64,000 nucleotides of DNA from an uncultured Bacilli bacterium (GTDB taxonomy: Bacteria; Bacillota_I; Bacilli_A; RF39; UBA660): contig CAKOLN010000002.1 of NCBI GenBank assembly GCA_934096075.1, forward strand, positions 62,001-126,000, written 5' to 3'. A program made the translations under genes and the position numbers. This document shows positions 17,308 through 27,299 of the stretch, in pieces; within the stretch, counting starts at the first letter, position 1, and each line of letters opens with the position of its first letter. The notes beneath the pieces are model-generated. The model did no database searches, was not told where the DNA came from, and saw only the letters and a list, made by a program, of their open reading frames with translations.

Positions 17308-20300
17308 TTATTTAAATAAACCTTTTACTAATTCCCAGAAACTTTTTTTAGTTTCTTCTTTCTTTACTTCAGTTTCTTTAGTTTCCTTCTTTTCTCCATC
17401 CACTACTAAAATAAACTTAGTTTCACTATCTTTACTTAAATTCTCACTACTTACTGTATTATAGTTTTCTCCTAATTCTATTAATTTATTTAATCTAGTA
17501 ACCATAGGATTAACTTGATTATTTACTAAATTTCCTATTACTTTAATACCCTCATTATTATATTTAGTAATACCACTTGATAATTCATTAATTCCATTAT
17601 CTAAAGTATCTATATTTGTATAAAGTACATTTAATGATTTAGTAAATTCTTTTATTGCTTCATTCTTAATAGTATCAGGTAAAGTATTTAATATACTATC
17701 TGTTACCATACTAGCAGTTTCTGTACTTGAATTCATTGTAGAAACAACAGATACTTCTCTTGCAGTTTTAATAGCTACTTTTTCACTTACTTTACTTGCA
17801 GTACTACTATTTGATTTAGTTAAAGTGTCTAATACCAAACTTACATTAGCATTATTTATTTTACCACAACTTGTTAATTCATCTATAGTCATAGTATTTT
17901 CATCTTTACCCATCTTTTTAGCAGTCATACATACAGTATAATCATTAATCAAATTAGCATTAGTTAAAAACTCAGTGAAAGAATTTTGAATTTCATTAGC
18001 AACTAATTCATTAATTTCAGAATTACCTTTCTTAAGTTCTTCTTCAATTAATTTTTCTGCAGTATCACTTATTTCTAATTTCTTTTCATCAGTAAACTGA
18101 CTATTAACAGTATTAAGTACATTAGCTTTAATCATTTCTTTTTGACTATCACTTAAAGCACTACTATTATTATTACTTAATTCATCTATAGAACTTTTTA
18201 AACCACTTTTAATTCTATTAGATCCATCTTTAATCATAGATGCACTTTCATCTATTGTATTCATGTTACCTTCTAATTCATCTACTTTACTTGTTAAATT
18301 ATTTAACTTATTAAATATATTGGTATCACTACTTATTAAATTAGAACTTACAACACTATACATAGTACTTAATTCAAAGTTAGTTGTATCATAATTAATT
18401 TCAATTGTATTTAGATTCTTTAAATCACTCATATTTAGACTTTCATAAAGTCCTGGCATACTTACACCCATTACTACACTTTTAGTACCACTAGATAATA
18501 CTTTACCATTACTAACAGTTATATTAGAATTATTTTCATTATTAATTATAGTACCCATAGTAACTACAAATGGAGTATATAAATTTTCATATTTACCATT
18601 TACATTAACTAAATGAGAATCATTATTAGTATATTTTATTCTTATAGTAACATTACCACTTTTACCTAATAAATCTTTTAAATCAATGCTTTCTCCATCT
18701 AATAAATAAGTTATATTCATTTCTATTGGTAAACTATTTTTTAATTTACCTTGATAAAATATATCATTACCAGTAGTATTCCATGTTAAGAAATTACCAT
18801 CTTTAAAATATTTTTCATTACCATTTAAATTAAATATATCATCTAATTCTGAATAATCATTTATTAAAGTAAGTTTTTCATTATTTATGATATGTTCATT
18901 TACATTTATACTACTTACTTTACCATCATAACTAACTTTTGCATATACAGTTTCATTTTTAGTTAAAGCATATGTATTAATTGGATTAACTATTAATAAT
19001 GTAACTAACCCAATTGCTAATTTTAAATTTTTATTTTTCATTTTATCACCCTTCTTTTTAGTAGTTTTCATAATCAGTTTATCAAATATAAGCAATATAC
19101 TTGGAAGTACTAATATAGTTATTGCCATACTTATAATAGCTCCACGACTTATTAAAGTACATAATGACCCAACCATATCTATTTTGCTATATAATCCTAC
19201 TCCAAATGTTGCAGCAAAGAAACATAATCCACTTATAAATATAGATGCTGCATTATAATTAAGTGTTTTTACCATAGCTTCGTTTTTATTAAGTCCTTCA
19301 CATCTATTATTCAAATATGATGTTGTTAATAATATTGCATAGTCTATAGTAGCCCCCAACTGGATGGTACCTAAAACTATAGGTGCCACGAAAGGTAAAG
19401 TTACATTTCCAAAATAAGATATACCCATATTTATAAATATTGCAGTTTCAATCGCAGTTATTAATAAAATTGGTAAACTTAAACTTTTAAGAACTACAGC
19501 TATTATAATTAAGATACAAATAATAGATATACCATTTACATTATTAAAATCAGTATTAGATATTTCTACTAAGTCTTTCATTAAAGGTCCTTCACCTGCG
19601 ACTATTGAATTCTCATCATATCTTTTAACTATTTCATTAACTTTATCAATTTGATTATTTAATTCATCACTTGCTACTTCATAGATTGAATTTACAAGCA
19701 TTAATTCATATTTATCGTTTTTAAGTGTAGACATTAATTCACTAGGTATCATATCTTCACTTACACCAAGACTGTTTAATTCTTCCATTGAAAGTACAAA
19801 GTCAATTCCTTCAACACTCTTTAATTCTTTAGTCATAGAATTAACACTATCAGTAGTCATATCATTACTTAATAATATTATCTCTGGACTTACTATATTA
19901 AATTTATCTTTTAGTTCTGTATTAGAACTTATACTTTCTAATGTCTTTGGTAAAGATTCATCCATCTTATAGTAAACACTTACATTTTTATTAGCTAGAT
20001 ATGCAGGTATAAGTATTAATAAGAACATAATAAATATAACTACATGATTTTTTACTACAAAGTTATTTAATTTACTAAATTTTAAATTAATACTTTTATG
20101 TTTAGTTTTTTCTATATATTTATCAAATACAAGAAGTAAACTAGGAAATACTGTTAATACAGTTACTACACCGAGTAAGACACCTTTTGCCATTACAAGT
20201 CCTAAGTCTTTACCTAAAGTAAGTTTCATACTAATTAATACTAAGAAACCTGCGATGGTAGTTAATGAACTTCCTATAACAGAAGTAAATGTTTCTTTAA

Positions 20301-21096
20301 TAGCCTCTTTCATTGCTTCTTCTTTACTCATTTTATTCTTTTTCTTTTCATATGAATGATATAAGAATATTGAATAGTCAGTTGTGACACCTAGTTGAAG
20401 GACAGCTACCAGAGACTCAGTGATATAACTTATTTCTCCAAACATTAAATTAGTACCCAAGTTAAATATAATTGATACTCCAATATTTAGAAGTAGTAAT
20501 ACTGGTACTAAGTATGAATCTAATGTTAATTCAAGGACCAATAAACAAAGAATAACTGCGATTAATACATAAATAGTTATTTCTTTATCAGATAAATTCA
20601 TGGTATCTAAAACCATTGAACTCATACCACCTACTTTAGTTTTATCACTAATACTTCTTATTTCTCTTACAGCATCAATAGTTTCAGTACTAGAAGTTCC
20701 ACCTTCATAAGTTACAAATAATAAATCAGTATTATCATCATGTATATGACTTCTTACCTCACTCGGTAATATATCAACTGGAATATTATTACCAAATATA
20801 TCATAAATACTCATTACTTTATTGACACCATTTACATTAGATATTTTATTTTCTAACTCTAAAATATCTTTACTAGACATATCACTTACTAATACTATTG
20901 AATAAGAACCCATATCAAAATCATTAGTAAGAATATTTTGCCCTTTAATAGTTTCTATATCTTCTGGTAAATATACTAGAATATCATAATTTACTTTAGT
21001 TAATTTATAACCAATAAAAGATAATACTAAAAGTATAGATGACACTATTAATATTAAATTTTTATTTTTAATTATCTTTTCTGAAAATTTATTCAT
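17308..21096 (-). CDS. MMPL/RND-family exporter fused to a large secreted domain
   Basis: About 1262 residues. Residues 1-680 form two RND half-units, each with one helix, an extracellular porter-like loop and a five-helix bundle. The fourth-helix Asp motifs read GVTTDYSIFLYHSY and GATIDYAILLTTSY. From about residue 686 a second signal-like helix (KLAIGLVTLLIVNPINTYA) leads into about 550 extracellular residues with coiled-coil character, ending in an amphipathic basic tail. The start at 21096 follows GGAGGGAG. The divergent TetR gene probably represses it. The substrate is likely a lipid or amphiphile by family, not shown here. Confidence 0.8.
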   Translation of the reverse strand: MNKFSEKIIKNKNLILIVSSILLVLSFIGYKLTKVNYDILVYLPEDIETIKGQNILTNDFDMGSYSIVLVSDMSSKDILELENKISNVNGVNKVMSIYDIFGNNIPVDILPSEVRSHIHDDNTDLLFVTYEGGTSSTETIDAVREIRSISDKTKVGGMSSMVLDTMNLSDKEITIYVLIAVILCLLVLELTLDSYLVPVLLLLNIGVSIIFNLGTNLMFGEISYITESLVAVLQLGVTTDYSIFLYHSYEKKKNKMSKEEAMKEAIKETFTSVIGSSLTTIAGFLVLISMKLTLGKDLGLVMAKGVLLGVVTVLTVFPSLLLVFDKYIEKTKHKSINLKFSKLNNFVVKNHVVIFIMFLLILIPAYLANKNVSVYYKMDESLPKTLESISSNTELKDKFNIVSPEIILLSNDMTTDSVNSMTKELKSVEGIDFVLSMEELNSLGVSEDMIPSELMSTLKNDKYELMLVNSIYEVASDELNNQIDKVNEIVKRYDENSIVAGEGPLMKDLVEISNTDFNNVNGISIICILIIIAVVLKSLSLPILLITAIETAIFINMGISYFGNVTLPFVAPIVLGTIQLGATIDYAILLTTSYLNNRCEGLNKNEAMVKTLNYNAASIFISGLCFFAATFGVGLYSKIDMVGSLCTLISRGAIISMAITILVLPSILLIFDKLIMKTTKKKGDKMKNKNLKLAIGLVTLLIVNPINTYALTKNETVYAKVSYDGKVSSINVNEHIINNEKLTLINDYSELDDIFNLNGNEKYFKDGNFLTWNTTGNDIFYQGKLKNSLPIEMNITYLLDGESIDLKDLLGKSGNVTIRIKYTNNDSHLVNVNGKYENLYTPFVVTMGTIINNENNSNITVSNGKVLSSGTKSVVMGVSMPGLYESLNMSDLKNLNTIEINYDTTNFELSTMYSVVSSNLISSDTNIFNKLNNLTSKVDELEGNMNTIDESASMIKDGSNRIKSGLKSSIDELSNNNSSALSDSQKEMIKANVLNTVNSQFTDEKKLEISDTAEKLIEEELKKGNSEINELVANEIQNSFTEFLTNANLINDYTVCMTAKKMGKDENTMTIDELTSCGKINNANVSLVLDTLTKSNSSTASKVSEKVAIKTAREVSVVSTMNSSTETASMVTDSILNTLPDTIKNEAIKEFTKSLNVLYTNIDTLDNGINELSSGITKYNNEGIKVIGNLVNNQVNPMVTRLNKLIELGENYNTVSSENLSKDSETKFILVVDGEKKETKETEVKKEETKKSFWELVKGLFK

Positions 21097-21273
21097 ATTT
21101 CTCCCTCCACTAAAGCATTTTATTACTTTACATAGAAAAAAGACATACACATAATTAACTAGATGTATGATAACCAACAAATATATAAATATGTATTAGT
21201 ATTTATCCAACATTTTAACGGTTATCTTTACTTTTGTACAATAAAATGTATAATATTATCTAGGTGAAAAGAA

Positions 21274-21828
21274 ATGAAAACAGATTTAAGAGTTATTAAA
21301 ACTAAGAATTTAATTTATAAAGCATTAATAGAATTAATGAAAGAAAAGACTTTTGAAGAGATAAAAGTTAGTGATATTTGTAATAAAGCTATGATTAATA
21401 GATCAACTTTTTATGCTCATTATACTGATAAATATGAGTTACTTGTAGATTTTATAAATACAGTTAAAGATGAATTAACTAGCGAACTTAAGAAAAATAA
21501 TAATAATTTGAATACTGGTGAATATTATATAGAGTTAATAAGATTATTATTAGACCATTTAGATGAGAATAAGGAAATTTATAATGCAATAATGATTAAT
21601 AATAGAAATAGTATTATGATGGATATATTTTTAAGTGTTGTTAATAAAGATATTATAGATAGAGTTAAGTCTGATAATATTAATTCTAATGTACCAATTA
21701 ATGTAATAATTAAATTTTATTTAGGTGGTGTTATTAATATAGGATTAGAATGGTTACAAAATAATACTAAATATACTAAAGAAGAAATAGTTGAGTATTT
21801 AAGTATACTAATTCCAAAGAGTTTTTAG
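21274..21828 (+). CDS. TetR/AcrR-family regulator
   Basis: 184 residues. The N-terminal helix-turn-helix (FEEIKVSDICNKAMINRSTFYAHYTDKYELL) is the canonical TetR DNA-binding domain, followed by a ligand-binding helical domain. It is divergent from the MMPL exporter with about 180 bases between them, a typical local repressor arrangement. The site AGGTG precedes the ATG. Confidence 0.9.
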   Translation: MKTDLRVIKTKNLIYKALIELMKEKTFEEIKVSDICNKAMINRSTFYAHYTDKYELLVDFINTVKDELTSELKKNNNNLNTGEYYIELIRLLLDHLDENKEIYNAIMINNRNSIMMDIFLSVVNKDIIDRVKSDNINSNVPINVIIKFYLGGVINIGLEWLQNNTKYTKEEIVEYLSILIPKSF

Positions 21829-21836
21829 GAGGACTT

Positions 21837-22316
21837 ATGATATTACCTTATAATGATAATATGTATGAATTTGAAGGTGCTTTTATAGATAGGAATAATC
21901 GTGTGTTAAGATTAGGAACTTTAATTCATGAAGGTTTTGCTAGACAAGAAGTTGAGAGATTAAATGAGAATGATAAAGTTCTTTATAATAAATGGATAGA
22001 ATCTTATTATAAAGGTAATTTATTTACTTCACCTTATTCTTTTGCAAGTGACTTTTTAACTATGGTATTAGGTTATGATAAAATTGAAACTATTTTGTAT
22101 CATGTAATTAGTACAAGTAGTAATAAACCTTATGAAAGATTTTATAATTATTTATTAATGGGATTCACTATACAAAGATTGCCTAAGTATATTTATAAAA
22201 ATGGTAAATTTGTTAAACAAAGAATTACATTAAATAATGAAAATGAATATATAGAAGAAATAGAAAATATTAAAAAATTAGTACCACAAAAAGATAGACA
22301 CATATTTAAAAAGTAG
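21837..22316 (+). CDS. Hypothetical protein
   Basis: 159 residues, soluble, rich in Tyr, Asn and Lys. No motif I recognise; it opens MILPYNDNMYEFEGAF. An excellent site, GGAGG, lies 5 bases before the ATG and overlaps the end of the TetR gene region, so it is co-transcribed with that regulator. No signal peptide or membrane helix. Confidence 0.75.
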   Translation: MILPYNDNMYEFEGAFIDRNNRVLRLGTLIHEGFARQEVERLNENDKVLYNKWIESYYKGNLFTSPYSFASDFLTMVLGYDKIETILYHVISTSSNKPYERFYNYLLMGFTIQRLPKYIYKNGKFVKQRITLNNENEYIEEIENIKKLVPQKDRHIFKK

Positions 22317-22347
22317 ATATAAAACTAATTAATTTTATATCTACTTT
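22307..22347. terminator. Bidirectional terminator between convergent genes
   Basis: AAAGTAGATATAAAA pairs perfectly with TTTTATATCTACTTT around a short loop. It covers the end of the plus-strand gene and the end of smpB. Confidence 0.8.
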
Positions 22348-22756
22348 CTCTTTCTAAATCTCTTTCTTTTATAGTTTCCCTTTTATCATATAATTTTTTA
22401 CCTTTACATAATCCTAAAAGTATTTTAACTTTTCCTTTTTTAAAATAGAGTTTAAGTGGTATTAATGTATAATGATTAAGTTCTATTTCTTTATCTAATT
22501 TTATAATTTCATGTTTATGTAACAATAACTTTCTTTCTCTTCTTTCATCATGATTAAATATGTTTCCTTCTTTATATTTAGCTATAAACATATTAGTTAA
22601 ATATACTTCCCCTTTTTTAATTCTACCATAAGAGTCATCCATATTAGCAGAACCTTTTCTTATGCTTTTAATTTCAGTTCCTTTTAGTTCTATACCACAT
22701 TCTATTTCATCTATTATAAAATAATTAAACTTAGCATTTCTATTTAGTATTTCCAT
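22325..22756 (-). CDS. smpB: SsrA-binding protein
   Basis: 143 residues, slightly short of the usual 150-160. Diagnostic segments are NRNAKFNYFI, GIELKGTEIKSIRKGSANMDDSY, HDERRERKLLLHKHEI and the basic KGKVKILLGLCKGKKLYDKRE. It binds the tRNA-like domain of tmRNA for trans-translation. In most Bacillota smpB follows rnr directly; here rnr is 26 kb away on the same strand. Confidence 0.95.
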   Translation of the reverse strand: MEILNRNAKFNYFIIDEIECGIELKGTEIKSIRKGSANMDDSYGRIKKGEVYLTNMFIAKYKEGNIFNHDERRERKLLLHKHEIIKLDKEIELNHYTLIPLKLYFKKGKVKILLGLCKGKKLYDKRETIKERDLERESRYKIN

Positions 22757-22879
22757 GTTATTTCACCACTTTTTCATAAGAAAATTATAGCATTATATTA
22801 ATGTCTTATCAATAATTAATTTATATCAAAATCCAACATGTTGCTTGTTAAAGCATCGTATAAATCTTATTTATGTTTA

Positions 22880-23101
22880 ATCATCATTTCCTTAATGACA
22901 GTACCCAAACATTTGATAATCTCAATTATCTAATTTATTTTCTTCAGTTATTAACTATGTTTCAGCACCTACTGAATTAAAATATTTAACTATTACTTTT
23001 GCTCTGCCACCAAATCCATCTTGACTACATAATGGATATTTCTCATACTTTTGTTCTAATTCCTTTATCATTAATTTCGTTATTTTTTTCAAGTTCTTCA
23101 T
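22880..23101 (-). pseudogene. Decayed DUF2958-like gene
   Basis: ATG at 23101 opens a 48-codon frame containing KYPLCSQDGFGGRAKVIVKYFN and VGAET, then TAG where the family has Trp. Reading on in the same frame gives LITEENKLDN, a TGA, then MFGYCH, TAA and GNDD. This aligns with the DUF2958 pattern (LYSQDGKG.DAKVI.K.FNP.GAGTW..TE....LFGYCHLG). Three in-frame stops show it is dead. DUF2958 genes are common on mobile elements. Little else is seen between 22757 and 23160. Confidence 0.55.
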
Positions 23102-23163
23102 ATTCTTGAAATACACTCTAATTTACATACCCACTTCTATATATTACAAGTTTCTAATCTATA

Positions 23164-23197
23164 TTAAAAGTGATTGTTCTTTTAGCAATCACTTTGA
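23164..23197. terminator. Hairpin between relic and XRE gene
   Basis: AAAGTGATTG pairs perfectly with CAATCACTTT around a 9-base loop. T tracts are modest on both sides. It probably ends the XRE gene transcript. Confidence 0.5.
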
Positions 23198-23232
23198 CTT
23201 TTATAAAAATCTATTTTTTCATTTTCTTAAGA

Positions 23233-23793
23233 TTAGCATTTACCGCCATTATCTTTAAAATAAGTTTCTATATATTTCACTAGAATTTTAGCTTTATTAA
23301 AATCTTGATCTTTAACAATATTTATTATATATTCACTACCACTAGCATCTATTATATTATCATTTTGATCATACTCTATAAGATATTCGTATTTTTCATT
23401 ATTAAGGACACAACTTAATTGTACTGTTTGTTCCGTTTTCTCTGTTTTTGATGATTGTCTACTACCAAAAAAGACGCTTAATAAAATTATAGCTACAAAC
23501 CCAACTATGAATAATATTCCCATTACTTTTAGTATTTTGATTATTAACCCAGCAAGTTTTTCAGTGTTACTCACTTTTTCAACTAGCACTGGTTTAATAT
23601 CATTATTTAATAATTCATCAATACTAACATTTAATGCTTTAGATAATAATTTTAACTGCTCTGGATTTGGTGAAGTTTCGCCAAGTTCCCAATTTGATAT
23701 TGTTTGTCTAGTTACATCAACTTTTTCTGCTAATTGTTCTTGTGAAAGTTTACAATCTTTTCTTAATTTTAAAATATTATCTCCTAATTTCAT
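23233..23793 (-). CDS. XRE-family regulator with membrane anchor
   Basis: 186 residues. A complete helix-turn-helix lies at residues 4-58 (LRKDCKLSQEQLAEKVDVTRQTISNWELGETSPNPEQL is its core). One membrane helix lies near 87-108, followed by an extracellular C-terminal domain of about 75 residues with two cysteines. Such membrane-tethered XRE proteins often sense an envelope signal. Site AGGAGAG. Its neighbour on the same strand is a VanZ-like gene. Confidence 0.85.
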   Translation of the reverse strand: MKLGDNILKLRKDCKLSQEQLAEKVDVTRQTISNWELGETSPNPEQLKLLSKALNVSIDELLNNDIKPVLVEKVSNTEKLAGLIIKILKVMGILFIVGFVAIILLSVFFGSRQSSKTEKTEQTVQLSCVLNNEKYEYLIEYDQNDNIIDASGSEYIINIVKDQDFNKAKILVKYIETYFKDNGGKC

Positions 23794-23865
23794 TTTATCT
23801 CTCCTCTCACTTACAATTATATATGTATTGATATTTGCATTCTACCAAATGTCTTTGGAATTTTG

Positions 23866-24474
23866 TCAAAGAGTTTTAACATTTATTAAACATTTTAATT
23901 TTTTTACTAATTTTACTATAAAACACCCTATAACAATTCCTAAAAAATTCATTACTAAATCATCTATATCAAAACTTCTACCAACTAGTAATTGCAAAAC
24001 TTCTATAGTAAAAGGTATTAAAATAGCATATTTAAACATATTCTTTCTATTAATATTTTTTAAACATAATGGTAACAATATCCCCATAGGAATAAACATT
24101 AAGAGGTTTGCTAACATCATTGCTTTTACCCAGCTACCTAAAGTATACTCTCCAATAATTATTTTATATATTGTTGGAATAAAATTATATGAAAACTCAA
24201 ATATTCCTTCAAATGGATTTTCATTAAAATTATAAAATATATTATGCCAAATGGTATTCCAAAAATTTCTAGGAACTAATACTAAATTAAATAATCCTAC
24301 TATATAACATATAAATATTAAATATAAAATTTCTTTTTTATAATTAATATTCCTATTATTTTTCTTTAATTTTAAAAATCTAAATATTATATATAATAGT
24401 CCTACTAATAAAGTAATTGGTATAACTTGTACAAACTGATTTATTACTGAATTGCCTGTAAATAATTCTTTCAT
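23866..24474 (-). CDS. VanZ-like membrane protein
   Basis: 202 residues with five to six helices. The family pattern is clear at LLMFIPMGILLPLC, then FTIEVLQLLVGRSFDIDDLVMNFLGIVIG. VanZ-like proteins occur widely; the founding member gives low-level teicoplanin resistance, but most members are of unknown role. The first 95 bases overlap the upstream membrane gene in another frame. AAAAGGA before the ATG supports this start, though a later one cannot be excluded. Confidence 0.8.
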   Translation of the reverse strand: MKELFTGNSVINQFVQVIPITLLVGLLYIIFRFLKLKKNNRNINYKKEILYLIFICYIVGLFNLVLVPRNFWNTIWHNIFYNFNENPFEGIFEFSYNFIPTIYKIIIGEYTLGSWVKAMMLANLLMFIPMGILLPLCLKNINRKNMFKYAILIPFTIEVLQLLVGRSFDIDDLVMNFLGIVIGCFIVKLVKKLKCLINVKTL

Positions 24475-24979
24475 AGATTTTCCTTTTTAATGTTTTTATT
24501 TCCTTCTCTATTTTTTTATTTGATACTTTATTTATTATTATATAACCAATTATGGATAAAATTATTTCTATTATAAATGTTCCATTCCCAAAACCATATA
24601 ATTTTATACTATCATATACAATTAATACAATAGCTCCAATAATAAATAGGCATCTAAATAATTTCGTTTTTCTCACGCTATAAAATATATTTCCAATTAT
24701 CGCTGTTATAAATAACATTATAATCCAAAACCATACTATTTTTGAATAATAATAACCTATTACATACTTTGAATATAAATAGTATGATACAAGCATTGAT
24801 CCCATAAATGATAAGTAATATAAATTAAATAACTTTCTTGTTTTTGACAAACATAAAATCAAAGTTGTAATAAAAAACCAAAAGAATATACTAGAAGATA
24901 ATATTCCAAAATAATGAGAAAAAATGCCTATTATAATTCCAAATGTTATCATTAAAAGTATTTTTAATTTGTTTTTCAT
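24380..24979 (-). CDS. Hypothetical polytopic membrane protein
   Basis: 199 residues, six hydrophobic helices in the first 150 residues, then a basic tail that lies inside the overlap with the VanZ-like gene. Site AAGAGAA precedes the ATG. No family is recognised. The 95-base overlap with VanZ is unusually long and could reflect a frameshift that extended this gene past its original stop. Confidence 0.6.
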   Translation of the reverse strand: MKNKLKILLMITFGIIIGIFSHYFGILSSSIFFWFFITTLILCLSKTRKLFNLYYLSFMGSMLVSYYLYSKYVIGYYYSKIVWFWIIMLFITAIIGNIFYSVRKTKLFRCLFIIGAIVLIVYDSIKLYGFGNGTFIIEIILSIIGYIIINKVSNKKIEKEIKTLKRKIYERIIYRQFSNKSVCTSYTNYFISRTIIYNI

Positions 24980-25014
24980 ATTATTCTCTTAACAATTTAC
25001 AGAATATTCTCATT

Positions 25015-26025
25015 TTATTTATTACTTTTTATTTCATTAACTAAGTCTTTAATTGTATATTTAATATTTCTTGTTTGGTAATCTAAATCTTTTTTTGCTT
25101 TAGCATTTGTAAAGTTAGAATTGGCATTTAATGTATACAATGAATACCTAGTAAATAATGGTGTTTTTTTTCTAAGTCTATAATATAATTCAAATAAGGG
25201 AGCAATATTTTTAACCATGTTTATTGAAACAACTTTTTTTATTGATTTAGCTTTTCCATACTCACAAACCAAATCAGCTATTTTTTTAATAGTTACATAT
25301 TCACCTGATAAAATATATCCTTCTCCTTTTTTACCTTTAGTACATGCATTAATAACACCTCTTGCAACATCTCTTACATCAACAAAGTCATACCCACCCT
25401 CAGTTACTAAAGGAACTTTTTCATTTAAGATTTTTTTTATTAAAACTGTCATATTAGTATTGGTAAAATCATTTACTCCTAGTAAGCCTGACGGGAAAAC
25501 AACGCAAGCATTTAAATCATTGTTTTTAACTTCATTAAATACATATCTTGTCGTTTCAGCTTTAGTCCTTGCATATAAACCAACAATTTTATCTGGATCA
25601 AAACTTGTATTTTCATCCATTACCTTATGATTTAATTTTTCTTCTATTGCATGTACACTACTAACATAGATTAGTTTAGCATTTATTTCTTTGGTTTTTT
25701 GAATAATGTTTTTAGTACCTTCGACATTAACTTGATATACTCTTTCATTATATTTGCTATCAAGGTATACTATTGAAGCACAATGAATAACATAGATATT
25801 CGCTTTTTCTTTAATCTTTTGCTCTATATTAAATATATCTTCTAATGTTTCTAGTTTCGTTACATCACCATAGAATTTTTCGCATTTAAGTCCTTTTAGA
25901 GCATCTGTTTTATCATTAGGTAGAATTAATGCTCTTATTTCGTTGTTATTATCTTTTTCAAGTAATCTTACAATATTGTTACCGAGAAAGCCATTTGCTC
26001 CTGTTATTATATAAATATTTTTCAT
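25015..26025 (-). CDS. NAD(P)-dependent epimerase/dehydratase (extended SDR)
   Basis: About 336 residues. The Rossmann motif TGANGFLGNNI is at residues 8-18, the catalytic pair YARTK (Tyr-x3-Lys) near 160, and the substrate side includes SSVHA. Start 26025 is chosen because GAGGTG lies just before it; the longer frame has no site. Closest in pattern to dihydroflavonol-4-reductase/cholesterol dehydrogenase-like SDRs that act on small hydroxy-ketones or nucleotide sugars; the substrate is unknown. Confidence 0.85.
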   Translation of the reverse strand: MKNIYIITGANGFLGNNIVRLLEKDNNNEIRALILPNDKTDALKGLKCEKFYGDVTKLETLEDIFNIEQKIKEKANIYVIHCASIVYLDSKYNERVYQVNVEGTKNIIQKTKEINAKLIYVSSVHAIEEKLNHKVMDENTSFDPDKIVGLYARTKAETTRYVFNEVKNNDLNACVVFPSGLLGVNDFTNTNMTVLIKKILNEKVPLVTEGGYDFVDVRDVARGVINACTKGKKGEGYILSGEYVTIKKIADLVCEYGKAKSIKKVVSINMVKNIAPLFELYYRLRKKTPLFTRYSLYTLNANSNFTNAKAKKDLDYQTRNIKYTIKDLVNEIKSNK

Positions 26026-26246
26026 GTTTTTCACCTCTATTTTTTCAAATTTATCAATTGATATTATAACTATTATTAATACGTACTCCATTAATGTTTA
26101 ATTTTTATTATTTAAAATATCTATTCCTATCTTTCACAACATATTATAAACTCGTTCTATCTCAATTCAATTTTATCACATTTTCGCTTATTTTTCTATT
26201 GATTTCGGTTAATTTATAGATAATTTCTAACTATAATTTTTATTAT

Positions 26247-26563
26247 TCACTCTAATTCAGTGTTCGCGTATATTGGCTTATTTCTGTATTCTATTTTATA
26301 AACATTTTCCATATTAAAATCTTCTCTTCTTATAAATAAATCTTCAAAATCATCTCTATCTTTACCACTCATTGAATATTGTGATATATAAGAACTATTC
26401 CAGCTATGTTCTGTTGCTGCATATCAATTTTAAAAAGAGATTATATAGGATAAATCATTCATAGTTATATAATCTTTATTTCCCCTTTTATACCCAATAT
26501 CTTATAAATATCATAACTTTTATCACACGATTCTTCTTTTCCTTTGTCATAAAAACAGTCCAT
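26247..26563 (-). pseudogene. Decayed gene of unknown family
   Basis: From ATG at 26563 the text MDCFYDKGKEESCDKSYDIY continues through a frameshift to KDYITMNDLSYI, two stop codons, then a 58-codon open stretch (HSWNSSYISQYSMSGKDRD and ENVYKIEYRNKPIYANTELE) ending at TGA 26247. It reads like one gene of about 105 residues broken in three places. I do not recognise the family. The rest of 26026-26612 shows nothing. Confidence 0.4.
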
Positions 26564-26612
26564 TTATTCATATACATATACAATAAAAATATATCATTTT
26601 GCATAATTTTAT

Positions 26613-27257
26613 TTATGCTTTGATTTTGTTATTAAACAATGACATAATAATTGCTCCAAAACTATTACCCAAAATCATAAACAGCATTGATATAGCAGAT
26701 TTAAATGACCAAGCTTTTGCTAGTGAAATATAGTACATATTAGCAATACAGTGTTCAAAACCACACAAAATAAATACAACTACACATATAAATATAGATA
26801 AATATTTTATTATAGAGTCTTCTCCTTTTTTAAAATTATTAACAGCTATATACATAAGATTTCCACAAAATACAGATAATATGAATATACTTAAATAATT
26901 ATCACTAATTTTAATTATAGCCATTTCTCTTGCTCTAATACTTATATTAGCAATTCTTGTATTTAGTATCAATAATGCTGTAATGATTGTTCCTAATAAA
27001 TTACCTAACAAAGTAAATATAAGAGTTTTTAAATACCCTAATTTATTTTCTAGTATATAACCTATCATTCCTGTATATAAGTTCATTTTGTAAACACATA
27101 TTGTAAGAAGCCCTATTGCAAAAAGTATAGCTCCAACTACTTGGTTTGAAACACTTAAATAAATTGTTCCTCCAATTCCTATCATTATTCCAGCATATAT
27201 TCCTTTTAATAAAATGCTTACATTCTCTTTTATATTTTCTTTTCTAATTTTTATCAT
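26613..27257 (-). CDS. Formate/nitrite transporter family protein
   Basis: 214 residues, six membrane helices in the aquaporin-like FNT fold. The family motifs are the LYTGMIGY segment (omega loop LFTGN position) and GFEHCIANMY (GFEHSVANMF position). FNT channels pass formate, nitrite or hydrosulfide. Class III ribonucleotide reductases commonly use formate as reductant, and this gene lies directly downstream of nrdD-nrdG, so formate supply or release is a reasonable inference. Confidence 0.85.
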   Translation of the reverse strand: MIKIRKENIKENVSILLKGIYAGIMIGIGGTIYLSVSNQVVGAILFAIGLLTICVYKMNLYTGMIGYILENKLGYLKTLIFTLLGNLLGTIITALLILNTRIANISIRAREMAIIKISDNYLSIFILSVFCGNLMYIAVNNFKKGEDSIIKYLSIFICVVVFILCGFEHCIANMYYISLAKAWSFKSAISMLFMILGNSFGAIIMSLFNNKIKA

Positions 27258-27299
27258 TATCCACCACCTTATATTTAAAATAAAAAGGTATGTTAGAAC

